In this document: piece after piece, positions 42,687-49,907 of the stretch
How positions within the stretch are numbered: position 1 is the first letter of the stretch
How the letters are laid out: every line of letters starts with the position of its first letter
NCBI GenBank assembly: GCA_937907455.1
Contig: CALESQ010000071.1
Span: forward strand, 1 to 64,000
Length of the DNA stretch: 64,000 bases
Source: an uncultured Caldilineales bacterium
Lineage (GTDB): Bacteria > Chloroflexota > Anaerolineae > JAAEKA01
Direction of reading: 5' to 3'
The notes under the pieces: generated by a model
Told to the model about the DNA's origin: nothing
Database searches by the model: none
The model's input: only the letters and a program-made list of their open reading frames with translations
Translations under genes and position numbers: made by a program

Positions 42687-43928
42687 ATGCGAGTCTCTCA
42701 TTCTCAAGCCAGCAGTGCCCTGCATACCACTTTCAGCGCACTGCATCATGCCAACTATCGTTTATGGTTTATCGGCCAGTTGGTGTCGCTGGCAGGCACC
42801 TGGATGCAGACCACGGCCCAGGGCTATTTGGTTTACGAGTTGACGCAATCAGCCAGCTTTTTGGGCTATGTTGGCTTTGCCGCGGGCATTCCTTCGTGGG
42901 CATTTACCCTGTACGGCGGCCTCGTTGCTGATCGTTTTTCGCGGCGCACCATCATTATTTTGGCTCAGGCCGCTATGATGTTGTGGGCCTTTATCCTGGC
43001 CTGGCTGGTGTTCAGCGGCCAGGTGCAGCCGTGGCATGTGGTGGCGCTGGCCCTGCTTAATGGCGTGGCCAATGCGTTTGATGCCCCAGCTCGCCAGGCT
43101 TTTGTGGTTGAGCTGGTGACGCGCGAGGATATGACTAACGCCATTGCCCTCAACTCTACCATGTTTAACGCGGCGGCTGTGCTTGGCCCGGCGATTGCCG
43201 GGGTGGTGTATGCTGTCTTCGGGCCGGCGTGGTGTTTCACGCTCAACGGCCTTTCCTACCTGGCGGTGATCGCCGCGCTGCTGCTGATGCACATTGCGCG
43301 GGTGGAACACAGCGTGCGCCGCGGGGATGTTTATCGCCAATTGCGCCAGGGGGTATCTTTTGTGGCGCATGACAGCGTGACCCGCGTGCTTACTCTGAAC
43401 ATGGGCATGCTCAGTCTGTTTGGCCTGAGCATGGTCACGCTCTTCCCGGCGTGGTCGGTGGATGTATTGCACGGCGATGTGGGCACTAATGGTCTGTTGC
43501 TGGGCGCCCGCGGCCTGGGGGCGATGGCCGGTGCGCTGTTGCTGGCTTCGGTGGGCCGCCGCGGTCTGCGCGGACGCTTGTGGACTATCGGCAGTTTTGT
43601 GATGCCCGTGGCAATGGGGTTATTTACGCTGACGCACTGGCTGCCCCTGTCGCTGTTGCTGCTGGTCTTCGTGGGTTGGGGTTTTATGGTTATCGCCAAC
43701 AGCTCCAACTCGCTGGTGCAGACGCGCGTACCTGATGCGCTGCGCGGCCGCGTGATGAGTATTTTCACCCTGACCTTTTTCGGCACTATGCCCATCGGCT
43801 CGCTGCTGATCGGCAACATCGCTGATCGCATCGGCGAACCGGCGATTGTGGCTATCAACGCGGGCATTATCTTCTGCATGTCAGCTTTGATTTGGCTGAC
43901 ACTGCCCTACATCCGCCGACTGGAATAA
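42687..43928 (+). CDS. MFS transporter, EntS/MFS_3-like
   Basis: Major facilitator with about 12 membrane helices, 413 aa. Typical stretches: NYRLWFIGQLVSLAGTWMQT at helix 1, the loop GGLVADRFSRRTIII carrying the MFS signature, and ANAFDAPARQAFVVELV after helix 4. The pattern fits the drug/siderophore exporter branch (EntS-like). The substrate is not known. It is convergent with the M20 peptidase gene. A decayed copy of the hairpin repeat lies just upstream. Confidence 0.88.
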   Translation: MRVSHSQASSALHTTFSALHHANYRLWFIGQLVSLAGTWMQTTAQGYLVYELTQSASFLGYVGFAAGIPSWAFTLYGGLVADRFSRRTIIILAQAAMMLWAFILAWLVFSGQVQPWHVVALALLNGVANAFDAPARQAFVVELVTREDMTNAIALNSTMFNAAAVLGPAIAGVVYAVFGPAWCFTLNGLSYLAVIAALLLMHIARVEHSVRRGDVYRQLRQGVSFVAHDSVTRVLTLNMGMLSLFGLSMVTLFPAWSVDVLHGDVGTNGLLLGARGLGAMAGALLLASVGRRGLRGRLWTIGSFVMPVAMGLFTLTHWLPLSLLLLVFVGWGFMVIANSSNSLVQTRVPDALRGRVMSIFTLTFFGTMPIGSLLIGNIADRIGEPAIVAINAGIIFCMSALIWLTLPYIRRLE

Positions 43929-43980
43929 ACGGCTCAGGCACGTTCAAACCCACGAAGAATCCCCCCGCTGGGTGATGCGG

Positions 43981-45351
43981 TTATAGCTTTTCGGCAAATG
44001 CTGCTATCATTCGCCCCATCACGCGCACGCCTTCTACATAATCTGCCAGACGAATGTTTTCGTTGGGTGCATGTACTTTGCTGTTGGCCCAGGCTACCCC
44101 AAACGAGGCGGTAGGGATGCCGTGAATGCCGCATAGTTCATACATCGGCCCGCTGCCCGCGGAGGAGGGATAGACCAACGGTGTGCCTGCACTTACTGCG
44201 GCCACTGCTTGCACGGCGGCCTGAGCAATCGCCTCGTGCGGCGCGGTGCGCGCGGGCATCAGCCCATCTTCCTGATAGGCTACTTCGATGTCGTCGAAGC
44301 CGCGGCGTTGCAGGTGTTGGCGCAGCAAGTCCAGCGCCAGGTCGGGTGATAGATGGGGCACCAAGCGCAGGTCAAGTTTGGCCGTGGCCTGTGCAGGGAT
44401 GACTGTCTTGCTGCCGGGGCCGGTATAGCCACCCCACAGGCCGTTGATGCTCAGGCTGGGCTCAAACAGCAGACGCCGCAGGGCCGCTTCGCCATCCAAT
44501 TCACCCAGCAGGCCGTGGCGCAGCGCATAGGTTTGCGTCATGGTAGCGGCAGTGAAGGGGATGTCGGCCAGCATGGCAAGCTGTTCGGCGTTGGGGGCTT
44601 CGATGTGGTCGGCCAGGCCATCAATCTGTACGCTGCCATCCGCTGCGCGCAGGCTGTGCAGGGCCTCGGTCAATCGCCAGGCTGCGTTGGGCATCAGACC
44701 GCCATAGGCCGAATGTGCGTCGCTGTTGGCGCTGCGTGCCCGCAGTTCTACTTCCAGAATACCCTTTACGCCCAGGCTGATGCGCGGGCGGCCTGCTTCA
44801 TCTTTTTCGCCGTACTCCCACAGGCAGCCATCGGCTTGGGCCAGCAGGGCGCGGTTGGCGCGCGAAAAGCTGAAGAGATGCTGGCTGCCTGTTTCTTCTT
44901 CGCCTTCGATGACATAGAGGATGCGCACCGGCAGCGGCCCTACGGTTTGCTGATAGATCGCCAGCGCGCTCAGCCGTGCCACCAGGTCAGCTTTGTTATC
45001 CGCGGCCCCGCGCGCGTAGAGTTGGTCGTCCACTTGCGTCAGCTCGAAGGGCGGGGTGTGCCACAGGGTGGGTTGGTCGGCTGGCTGCACGTCATAGTGG
45101 TTGTAGATCATCAGGCAGCGCGGGCCTGCGCCGCCCTGGGCGATCAGCAGCGGCGGGCCACCGTCGGGGTGATCTATCGTTTGCACGCTTAGCCCTGCCT
45201 GGCTGCAAAGTTCTGCCACGGCCTTGGCGGCCTGCTGCATGGCTGGCCCGCGCTCGGCAGAAACGCTGGGAATGCGGCAAAGTGCAGCCAATTGCTGAAT
45301 TAGTTCTTCGCTGTGTTGCTGAACGTAGTGGTCGAAACGCTCGAATGACAT
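43981..45351 (-). CDS. M20 family metallopeptidase (dipeptidase)
   Basis: Zinc aminoacyl peptidase/dipeptidase of 456 aa of the ArgE/DapE/CNDP2 group. Metal ligands lie in YNHYDVQPAD (about residue 84-93), GAADNKADLVARL (about 116), and EGEEETGS (about 149, catalytic Glu and ligand); a lid/dimerisation domain occupies about 190-320; the late His ligand region is VAWANSKVHAPNENIR. ATG 45351 chosen since the family begins there; upstream open frame to 45483 has no support. It probably degrades dipeptides in the cytoplasm. Confidence 0.9.
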   Translation of the reverse strand: MSFERFDHYVQQHSEELIQQLAALCRIPSVSAERGPAMQQAAKAVAELCSQAGLSVQTIDHPDGGPPLLIAQGGAGPRCLMIYNHYDVQPADQPTLWHTPPFELTQVDDQLYARGAADNKADLVARLSALAIYQQTVGPLPVRILYVIEGEEETGSQHLFSFSRANRALLAQADGCLWEYGEKDEAGRPRISLGVKGILEVELRARSANSDAHSAYGGLMPNAAWRLTEALHSLRAADGSVQIDGLADHIEAPNAEQLAMLADIPFTAATMTQTYALRHGLLGELDGEAALRRLLFEPSLSINGLWGGYTGPGSKTVIPAQATAKLDLRLVPHLSPDLALDLLRQHLQRRGFDDIEVAYQEDGLMPARTAPHEAIAQAAVQAVAAVSAGTPLVYPSSAGSGPMYELCGIHGIPTASFGVAWANSKVHAPNENIRLADYVEGVRVMGRMIAAFAEKL

Positions 45352-45497
45352 CACGAAACTCTTTTCTGAAACACCGGCATGGCTTGCCGGTTGTGGGAGA
45401 TTATGGCATACTGGCCACGAAGATTGCGCCAAATTACCATGCTTTTGCTTTGCTGGCAACTTGGCGACTGCACTGAATGTCACCCAGGCTGTCTCTT

Positions 45498-45605
45498 ATG
45501 AATTCCCGTCAAACTTTCTCTATTCTGGCCGCCCTGCTGCTGGCATTTGCTGTATGTGCCATGATCGTGGCTGCTCTTTTGCTGCTCGGCGTGCCGGTGT
45601 TTTAA
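45498..45605 (+). CDS. Small single-pass membrane protein (35 aa)
   Basis: A short frame starting ATG at 45498: MNSRQTFSILAALLLAFAVC continuing with a second half AMIVAALLLLGVPVF. It has a short polar N-terminus and one long hydrophobic helix, a common layout of small membrane proteins. It ends 33 nt before the ornithine-cyclodeaminase-like gene on the same strand. No strong ribosome binding site is present, so it could be a chance frame. Confidence 0.4.
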   Translation: MNSRQTFSILAALLLAFAVCAMIVAALLLLGVPVF

Positions 45606-45638
45606 AAGACTTTCGCGGTCTTGGAACGGAGTTCTGCC

Positions 45639-46613
45639 ATGCCCAAACATCGTTTGTTGTATTTGTCGCGCGCCGACGTGGAAGCGGTTGGCGTCGCCAT
45701 GCCAGAGATCATTGATGCCCTCGCTGAAGCGTTTGAGCAGCATGGTCAGGGGCGGGTGGAGATGCCTCCCAAACCGGGTGTGCATTCACGGCCTGATGCC
45801 TTTATTCATGCCATGCCTTGCTATATCCCTGGCGCTGAGGCTATTGGTGTGAAGTGGGTTTCCGGCTATCCTGCCAATCCTGCGCGCGGGCTGCCTTATA
45901 TCAGTGGTCTGCTTGTGCTGAATGATGCCGATACCGGCCTGCCGTTGGCGGTGATGGATTGTACTTGGATTACAGCCAAGCGTACCGGTGCGGCCACGGC
46001 GCTGTCGGCGCGCTATCTGGCGCGGCCTGACTCGAAGACGGTGGGCATTCTTGGCTGCGGTGTACAGGGGCGCTCTAATCTGGAGGCTCTGCGCGTGCTC
46101 TTCCCCATCGAACGGGTGATGGCTTATGACCCGCGCCTGGAAAACGCGCTGCGCTATGTGGACGATGTCGAGGAAAAATGGGGGATAGATGCGACGGTGG
46201 CTGAAACTCCCCGTCAGGCGGTCAGTGGTTGCGATATTGTGGTGACGGCTGGCCCTATCCTGCGTGAACCCCACGCTACCATCAAGGCGGATTGGCTGGA
46301 TGCCGGCGCGTTTGCCTCGCTGGTTGACTTTGATTCGTACTGGGATCGCGCGGCATTGGCCCAGGCTGATAAGTTCTGCACCGACGACCTGCCACAGCTT
46401 GAACATTACCGGCAGGCAGGCTATTTTCAGGATATTCCCCCGGTTTACGCCAGCCTGGGCGATCTGGTCACCGGTCAAAAGCCGGGACGTCAGTCAGCGG
46501 GCGAACGTACCTTTGCCGCCAACCTCGGCTTGGCGCTGGATGATATGGCTACGGCCCCCATTGTCTATCGTCGTGCGGTGGAACGCAAACTGGGCCGCTG
46601 GCTACCGCTTTAA
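45639..46613 (+). CDS. Ornithine cyclodeaminase/mu-crystallin family protein
   Basis: A 324-aa NAD(P)-dependent enzyme. The N-terminal substrate domain includes VKWVSGYPANPARGLPYISG, where Lys binds the carboxylate. The Rossmann domain has VGILGCGVQGRSNLEAL (about residues 128-144). Family members include ornithine cyclodeaminase, alanine dehydrogenase of archaeal type and ketimine reductase, so the exact reaction is uncertain. CGGAG 8 nt before the ATG at 45639 fixes the start; an in-frame TTG at 45621 is less likely. An ornithine carbamoyltransferase gene is 7 kb away but not co-transcribed. Confidence 0.85.
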   Translation: MPKHRLLYLSRADVEAVGVAMPEIIDALAEAFEQHGQGRVEMPPKPGVHSRPDAFIHAMPCYIPGAEAIGVKWVSGYPANPARGLPYISGLLVLNDADTGLPLAVMDCTWITAKRTGAATALSARYLARPDSKTVGILGCGVQGRSNLEALRVLFPIERVMAYDPRLENALRYVDDVEEKWGIDATVAETPRQAVSGCDIVVTAGPILREPHATIKADWLDAGAFASLVDFDSYWDRAALAQADKFCTDDLPQLEHYRQAGYFQDIPPVYASLGDLVTGQKPGRQSAGERTFAANLGLALDDMATAPIVYRRAVERKLGRWLPL

Positions 46614-46765
46614 AGCACGCTGGAGCCAGGCAAGATGGCGAATATAATCACCGAAAACGCGCTATCAGTTACGAACATGATCAGGTAAACCAATCCCGTT
46701 GGCTTTTTGCCCGATTCGTTGTGTTCGTGGCTGGTTCAAGGTTGTTTACGGCTGTACTGAAACAG

Positions 46766-46807
46766 ACTGGGCCATACGTGCTGTGATTGCAGTACGTATG
46801 GCCCAGT
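46766..46807. terminator. Bidirectional terminator between convergent genes
   Basis: Perfect 14-bp inverted repeat ACTGGGCCATACGT (46766-46779) and ACGTATGGCCCAGT (46794-46807) with a 14-nt loop, placed between the ornithine-cyclodeaminase-like gene (+) and the tandem-GNAT gene (-). T-runs are short on both sides. Confidence 0.65.
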
Positions 46808-46815
46808 GTTTGTGG

Positions 46816-48003
46816 CTAGTTGAGGGATGCCAGGCCGGGTATGGCAGGCATTCCCTGCCCTGCAAGCAAGTGAATGGTAACGTCTACCTGCTTGCCGCGC
46901 GGTTGCCAGGTGACATGGTAGGGTGAGTAGCTGAGGATCTGCCACACAGCCTCATTGTCGCTGGAAAAACAGGCGCTCATGCGTTTGATGCCCGCGGCGC
47001 GTGCCTGCTCAAGCACATAGTACAGCACTTTGCTGCCAATGCCCTGGCCTTGCATATCATCGCGTACTACTACCGACAACTCGGCTTCATCCAGGTTGCA
47101 GCGCAGAAAACGCCCGCTGGCTACCAGACAATCTGACCGCTCGGGGAGATCGGCAAAAGCCAACCATACCGAACCTTCGCCTGGGGCAAGGTCTATCAGA
47201 CGCAAGGCTTCTTGCTGGGCGGCGTCGGCCAGATTGGCAACGGTCAGCGACGCAGGGGCAAAACGCTTTTCGGGTGAGCCATGTTCCAGCAAACCAACCA
47301 GTTTCACAAGGTCGTTGGCCGTCTTGGGGCGCAGCCGAATTTCTAATCCATTGGCAAGTTTGAACAGAGTGGGAGTCATCGTTGTCTCCTTGGCGAGGCC
47401 GACATGGGCCTTGGGATGAATAATGGTTTGGTGCAGGGCCTCGTCGCCGGCTTGCGCCGGTTGCTTCAGGTGGATAATCACTTCGCTGTCTGATCCGTCT
47501 ACAGTGACGGAGGAGGCATACGGGGTGTTGTGTACCAGTCGCCATACAGCCCGGTTGTCGGTGTTAAAGGTGGCTTTCAGACGTTCTACACCGGCAGTGT
47601 GGGCTTTTTGTGCAACAAACTCTAAAAGCCGGGTACCCAGGTGATGCCGTTGCAGGTCGTCCCGTACGGCAATGGATACTTCGGCAATGCGTTTATCCGC
47701 AGTGTACAGATAGCGTGCACCAGCCACCGGCACCTGGCGTCTTTCCGGTAAGTCGGCAAAGGCCAGGAAAGCGGCTCCGGCTTGCACATCCACCATGGCC
47801 ATGCGTTGCGCCTGTTCGCGCACAAATGTCGGATCGGGGTTGGTTAGGCTTTCGTTGAAGCGTTGATAGCGACTGGCCGGCGATAAATGCTCAAACAAAT
47901 CAAGCAAATAACCGGCATCTTCAGGCGTGACGGGGCGGACGACAACCGACAAGCCGTTTTCCAGAGTGAATTGATATAACGTGTTGGATGTTTGATTGGT
48001 CAT
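46816..48003 (-). CDS. Tandem GNAT acetyltransferase (two GNAT domains)
   Basis: A 395-aa protein of two homologous acetyltransferase halves. Half 1 (1-185): GLSVVVRPVTPEDAGYLLDL, FADLPERR, and motif A VRDDLQRHHLGTRLLEFV. Half 2 (209-395): GLEIRLRPKTANDLVKLVGL, FADLPERSD, VRDDMQGQGIGSKVLYYV. Half 2 keeps the canonical Q/RxxGxG acetyl-CoA motif; in half 1 it is QRHHLG, which is divergent but still plausible. Substrate is unknown. Codon 209 is an ATG (47379) preceded at 6 nt by AAGGAG (47391-47386), so a separate 187-aa second half could be made. Expression starts at a consensus promoter with a 19-bp palindrome over the transcription start. Confidence 0.85.
   Translation of the reverse strand: MTNQTSNTLYQFTLENGLSVVVRPVTPEDAGYLLDLFEHLSPASRYQRFNESLTNPDPTFVREQAQRMAMVDVQAGAAFLAFADLPERRQVPVAGARYLYTADKRIAEVSIAVRDDLQRHHLGTRLLEFVAQKAHTAGVERLKATFNTDNRAVWRLVHNTPYASSVTVDGSDSEVIIHLKQPAQAGDEALHQTIIHPKAHVGLAKETTMTPTLFKLANGLEIRLRPKTANDLVKLVGLLEHGSPEKRFAPASLTVANLADAAQQEALRLIDLAPGEGSVWLAFADLPERSDCLVASGRFLRCNLDEAELSVVVRDDMQGQGIGSKVLYYVLEQARAAGIKRMSACFSSDNEAVWQILSYSPYHVTWQPRGKQVDVTIHLLAGQGMPAIPGLASLN
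47379..47391 (-). promoter_or_regulatory. Internal ribosome binding site and start inside the tandem GNAT gene
   Basis: AAGGAG, 6-nt spacer, ATG on the - strand, exactly at the junction between the two acetyltransferase domains. Probably a relic of two separate genes, possibly still used. Confidence 0.55.
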
Positions 48004-48014
48004 AGTTTTATTTT

Positions 48015-48033
48015 AATGACGCATTGCGTCATT
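48015..48033. promoter_or_regulatory. 19-bp perfect palindrome at the tandem-GNAT transcription start
   Basis: AATGACGCATTGCGTCATT reads the same on both strands. It starts 6 nt downstream of the -10 box and covers about +1 to +18, an ideal repressor site. It ends 12 nt before the start codon. Confidence 0.7.
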
Positions 48034-48038
48034 GGCTT

Positions 48039-48067
48039 AGTATACCACAAGTTTTTGGGGCTGTAAA
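48039..48067 (-). promoter_or_regulatory. Promoter of the tandem-GNAT gene
   Basis: On the - strand TTTACA (48067-48062), 17-nt spacer, TATACT (48044-48039). Confidence 0.7.
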
Positions 48068-48110
48068 GCAGAAAATTTTGTTTTTGGATTACAAATTGCT
48101 GACTGCCGAT

Positions 48111-48139
48111 AAAAAAGCTCCAGGTTCACCTGGAGCTTT
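48111..48139 (-). terminator. Rho-independent terminator (- strand)
   Basis: Perfect 12-bp stem AAAGCTCCAGGT/ACCTGGAGCTTT with a 2-nt loop. On the - strand it is followed by a run of six T, so it ends transcripts coming from the dihydroorotate-dehydrogenase-like gene through the repeat array. Confidence 0.8.
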
Positions 48140-48189
48140 CTATTGCGATATGGTGGTGCGGTCTCTACGCTGACATGGTTTTGATGTTG

Positions 48190-48735
48190 CGGCCTATGCT
48201 GCGGCCGGCCCCTTCATGCTGCGGCCGGCCTCTTCACGCTGCGGCCGGTCCCTCCACGCTGCGGCCGGCCCCCTCATGCTGCGGCCGGTCTCCAGACCGA
48301 GTCCGCTGCGGCCGGCCCCTTCACGCTGCGGCCGGTCTCCAGACCGAGTCCGCTGCGGCCGGCCCCTCCACGCTGCGGCCGGTCTCCAGACCGAGTCCGC
48401 TGCGGCCGGTCCCTCCACGCTGCGGCCGGTCTCCAGACCGAGTCCGCTGCGGCCGGCCCCTTCACGCTGCGGCCGGTCTCCAGACCGAGTCCGCTGCGGC
48501 CGGTCCCTCCACGCTGCGGCCGGTCTCCAGACCGAGTCCGCTGCGGCCGGCCCCTTCACGCTGCGGCCGGTCTCCAGACCGAGGCCGCTGCGGCCGGCCC
48601 CTCCACGCTGCGGCCGGTTTCTCCATGCTGCGGCCGGTCCCTCCACGCTGCGGCCGGTCTCCAGACCGAGTCCGCAGGTAACCCGGCACGGTCAGGAGAT
48701 TGGGAACCATTCCGCAGGGACCGGCCAGAGCGGCG
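48190..48735. repeat. Hairpin-repeat array with 47-bp period
   Basis: Seven regular 47-bp units start at 48279, 48326, 48373, 48420, 48467, 48514 and 48561. Each joins CTGCGGCCGGTCTCCAGACC, GAGTCCG and a second CTGCGGCCGG with a CCCCTTCACG or TCCCTCCACG tail. Less regular copies flank them, and the array ends with GGTCAGGAGATTGGGAACCA. CGGTCT-CC-AGACCG is a perfect stem. Same family as 37.0-37.9 kb. Open frames here are not genes. Confidence 0.92.
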
Positions 48736-48755
48736 CGACAGGGGCAATCCGATGA

Positions 48756-49745
48756 CTACTTGTAGCTTTGCAGGGTGCGCATGTAGTTGGCGCGCTCGAA
48801 GGCTGAGGGTTCGGCGACGTTGCGCTGGCTCAGGCTGCCCTGCATCATCTCTACTGAGTCGTATTCGTGTTCTTCCATCCACTGTTGCAGGCCTTGCAGC
48901 AAGGTGCTGATATGCCCAATGCCGTGTTGCAGCAGCGCCGACGCGATGTTGATCACATCAGCACCGGCCATCAGGCCCTTGATTGCATCTTCGGTGGTGT
49001 GGATGCCGGTGGTCAGTGCCATCGAGCAGCGCACATGACCGTAGAGAATGGCAATCCAGCGCAGGGGCAGGCGCATTTCGTGCGAATTGCTCAACACCAG
49101 GTGCGGAGCGACGGTCAGGTCTTCGATATCCAGGTCAGGTTGATAGAAGCGGTTGAACAGCACCAGTGCATCGGCCCCGGCCAGATCCAGCGCATGGGCC
49201 ATGCGCGGCACCGATGTGAAGTAGGGGCTGAGCTTCATTGCCACCGGTATGCTGACGTTGCGCTTGACATTGGCCAATACATCCAGGTAAACCTGTTCGA
49301 TGGCGGCAGAAAGCGTGCGCGGATCGGTAGGCACGAAGTACAGGTTGATTTCCAGCGCGTCGGCCCCTGCCTGCTGAATCTGGGTGGCATAGTCAATCCA
49401 GCCGCCATCGCTTACACCGTTTAGGCTGGCGATGATCGGCACGGAAACCGCTTGCTTGGCGCGCTGGATTTGCTTCAGATATTGCTCAGGCCCGGCGGCA
49501 TATTCGGTCGGCTCAGGAAAATAGGTCAAGGCTTCCGCGCTGCTGTAGGCGGTATAGTCCAGAAAATGGTGCATCATTTTCTGGTCGTGTTCGATCTGCT
49601 CTTCAAACAGCGAGTAAAAGGTAATGGCCGCGGCGCCGGCGTCTTCCATGCGGCGAATGTTATCCAGACTGCGGCTCAGCGGTGAGGCAGAAGGTACAAT
49701 GGGATTTTTTAACGGCAATCCCATGTAGGTGGTGGTGAGGTCCAT
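48756..49745 (-). CDS. Dihydroorotate dehydrogenase-like flavoprotein
   Basis: A 329-aa TIM-barrel protein of the DHOD/PreA group: MGLPLKNPIVPSASPLSRSL at the N-terminus, PIIASLNGVSDGGWI (about 113), ADALEINLYFVPTDPR, IPVAMKLSPYFTSVPRMAHA with the conserved KLSP, and TTGIHTTEDAIKGLMAGADV for FMN phosphate binding. The usual catalytic base segment of true PyrD is not evident (NLYFVPTD), so pyrimidine synthesis is doubtful. Genes of this type are often adjacent to pyruvate:ferredoxin oxidoreductase, as here (162-nt gap, same strand). Probably a ferredoxin- or NAD-linked oxidoreductase of unknown substrate. GGAG precedes ATG 49745. Confidence 0.82.
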   Translation of the reverse strand: MDLTTTYMGLPLKNPIVPSASPLSRSLDNIRRMEDAGAAAITFYSLFEEQIEHDQKMMHHFLDYTAYSSAEALTYFPEPTEYAAGPEQYLKQIQRAKQAVSVPIIASLNGVSDGGWIDYATQIQQAGADALEINLYFVPTDPRTLSAAIEQVYLDVLANVKRNVSIPVAMKLSPYFTSVPRMAHALDLAGADALVLFNRFYQPDLDIEDLTVAPHLVLSNSHEMRLPLRWIAILYGHVRCSMALTTGIHTTEDAIKGLMAGADVINIASALLQHGIGHISTLLQGLQQWMEEHEYDSVEMMQGSLSQRNVAEPSAFERANYMRTLQSYK

Positions 49746-49907
49746 GAGGCTTTCTCCAAAGGGACAAACTCGCTGGGGATGCCGCGGCATCCCCAGCACA
49801 GGCGCTTGGTATCTGTCGGAGAATAACTTCCTGTTTTGGCGGGCGCTTTCGGGATGATTTCCAAGTTTCGACCGAACCAAACTGCGAAGTTAATCCTTTA
49901 CAGTACC

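Noticed and set aside
48175..48755. Overlapping open frames in the 48-kb array
   Set aside because: Translations on both strands are pure repeats (for example LRPVSRPSPLRPAP); a result of high GC without stops.
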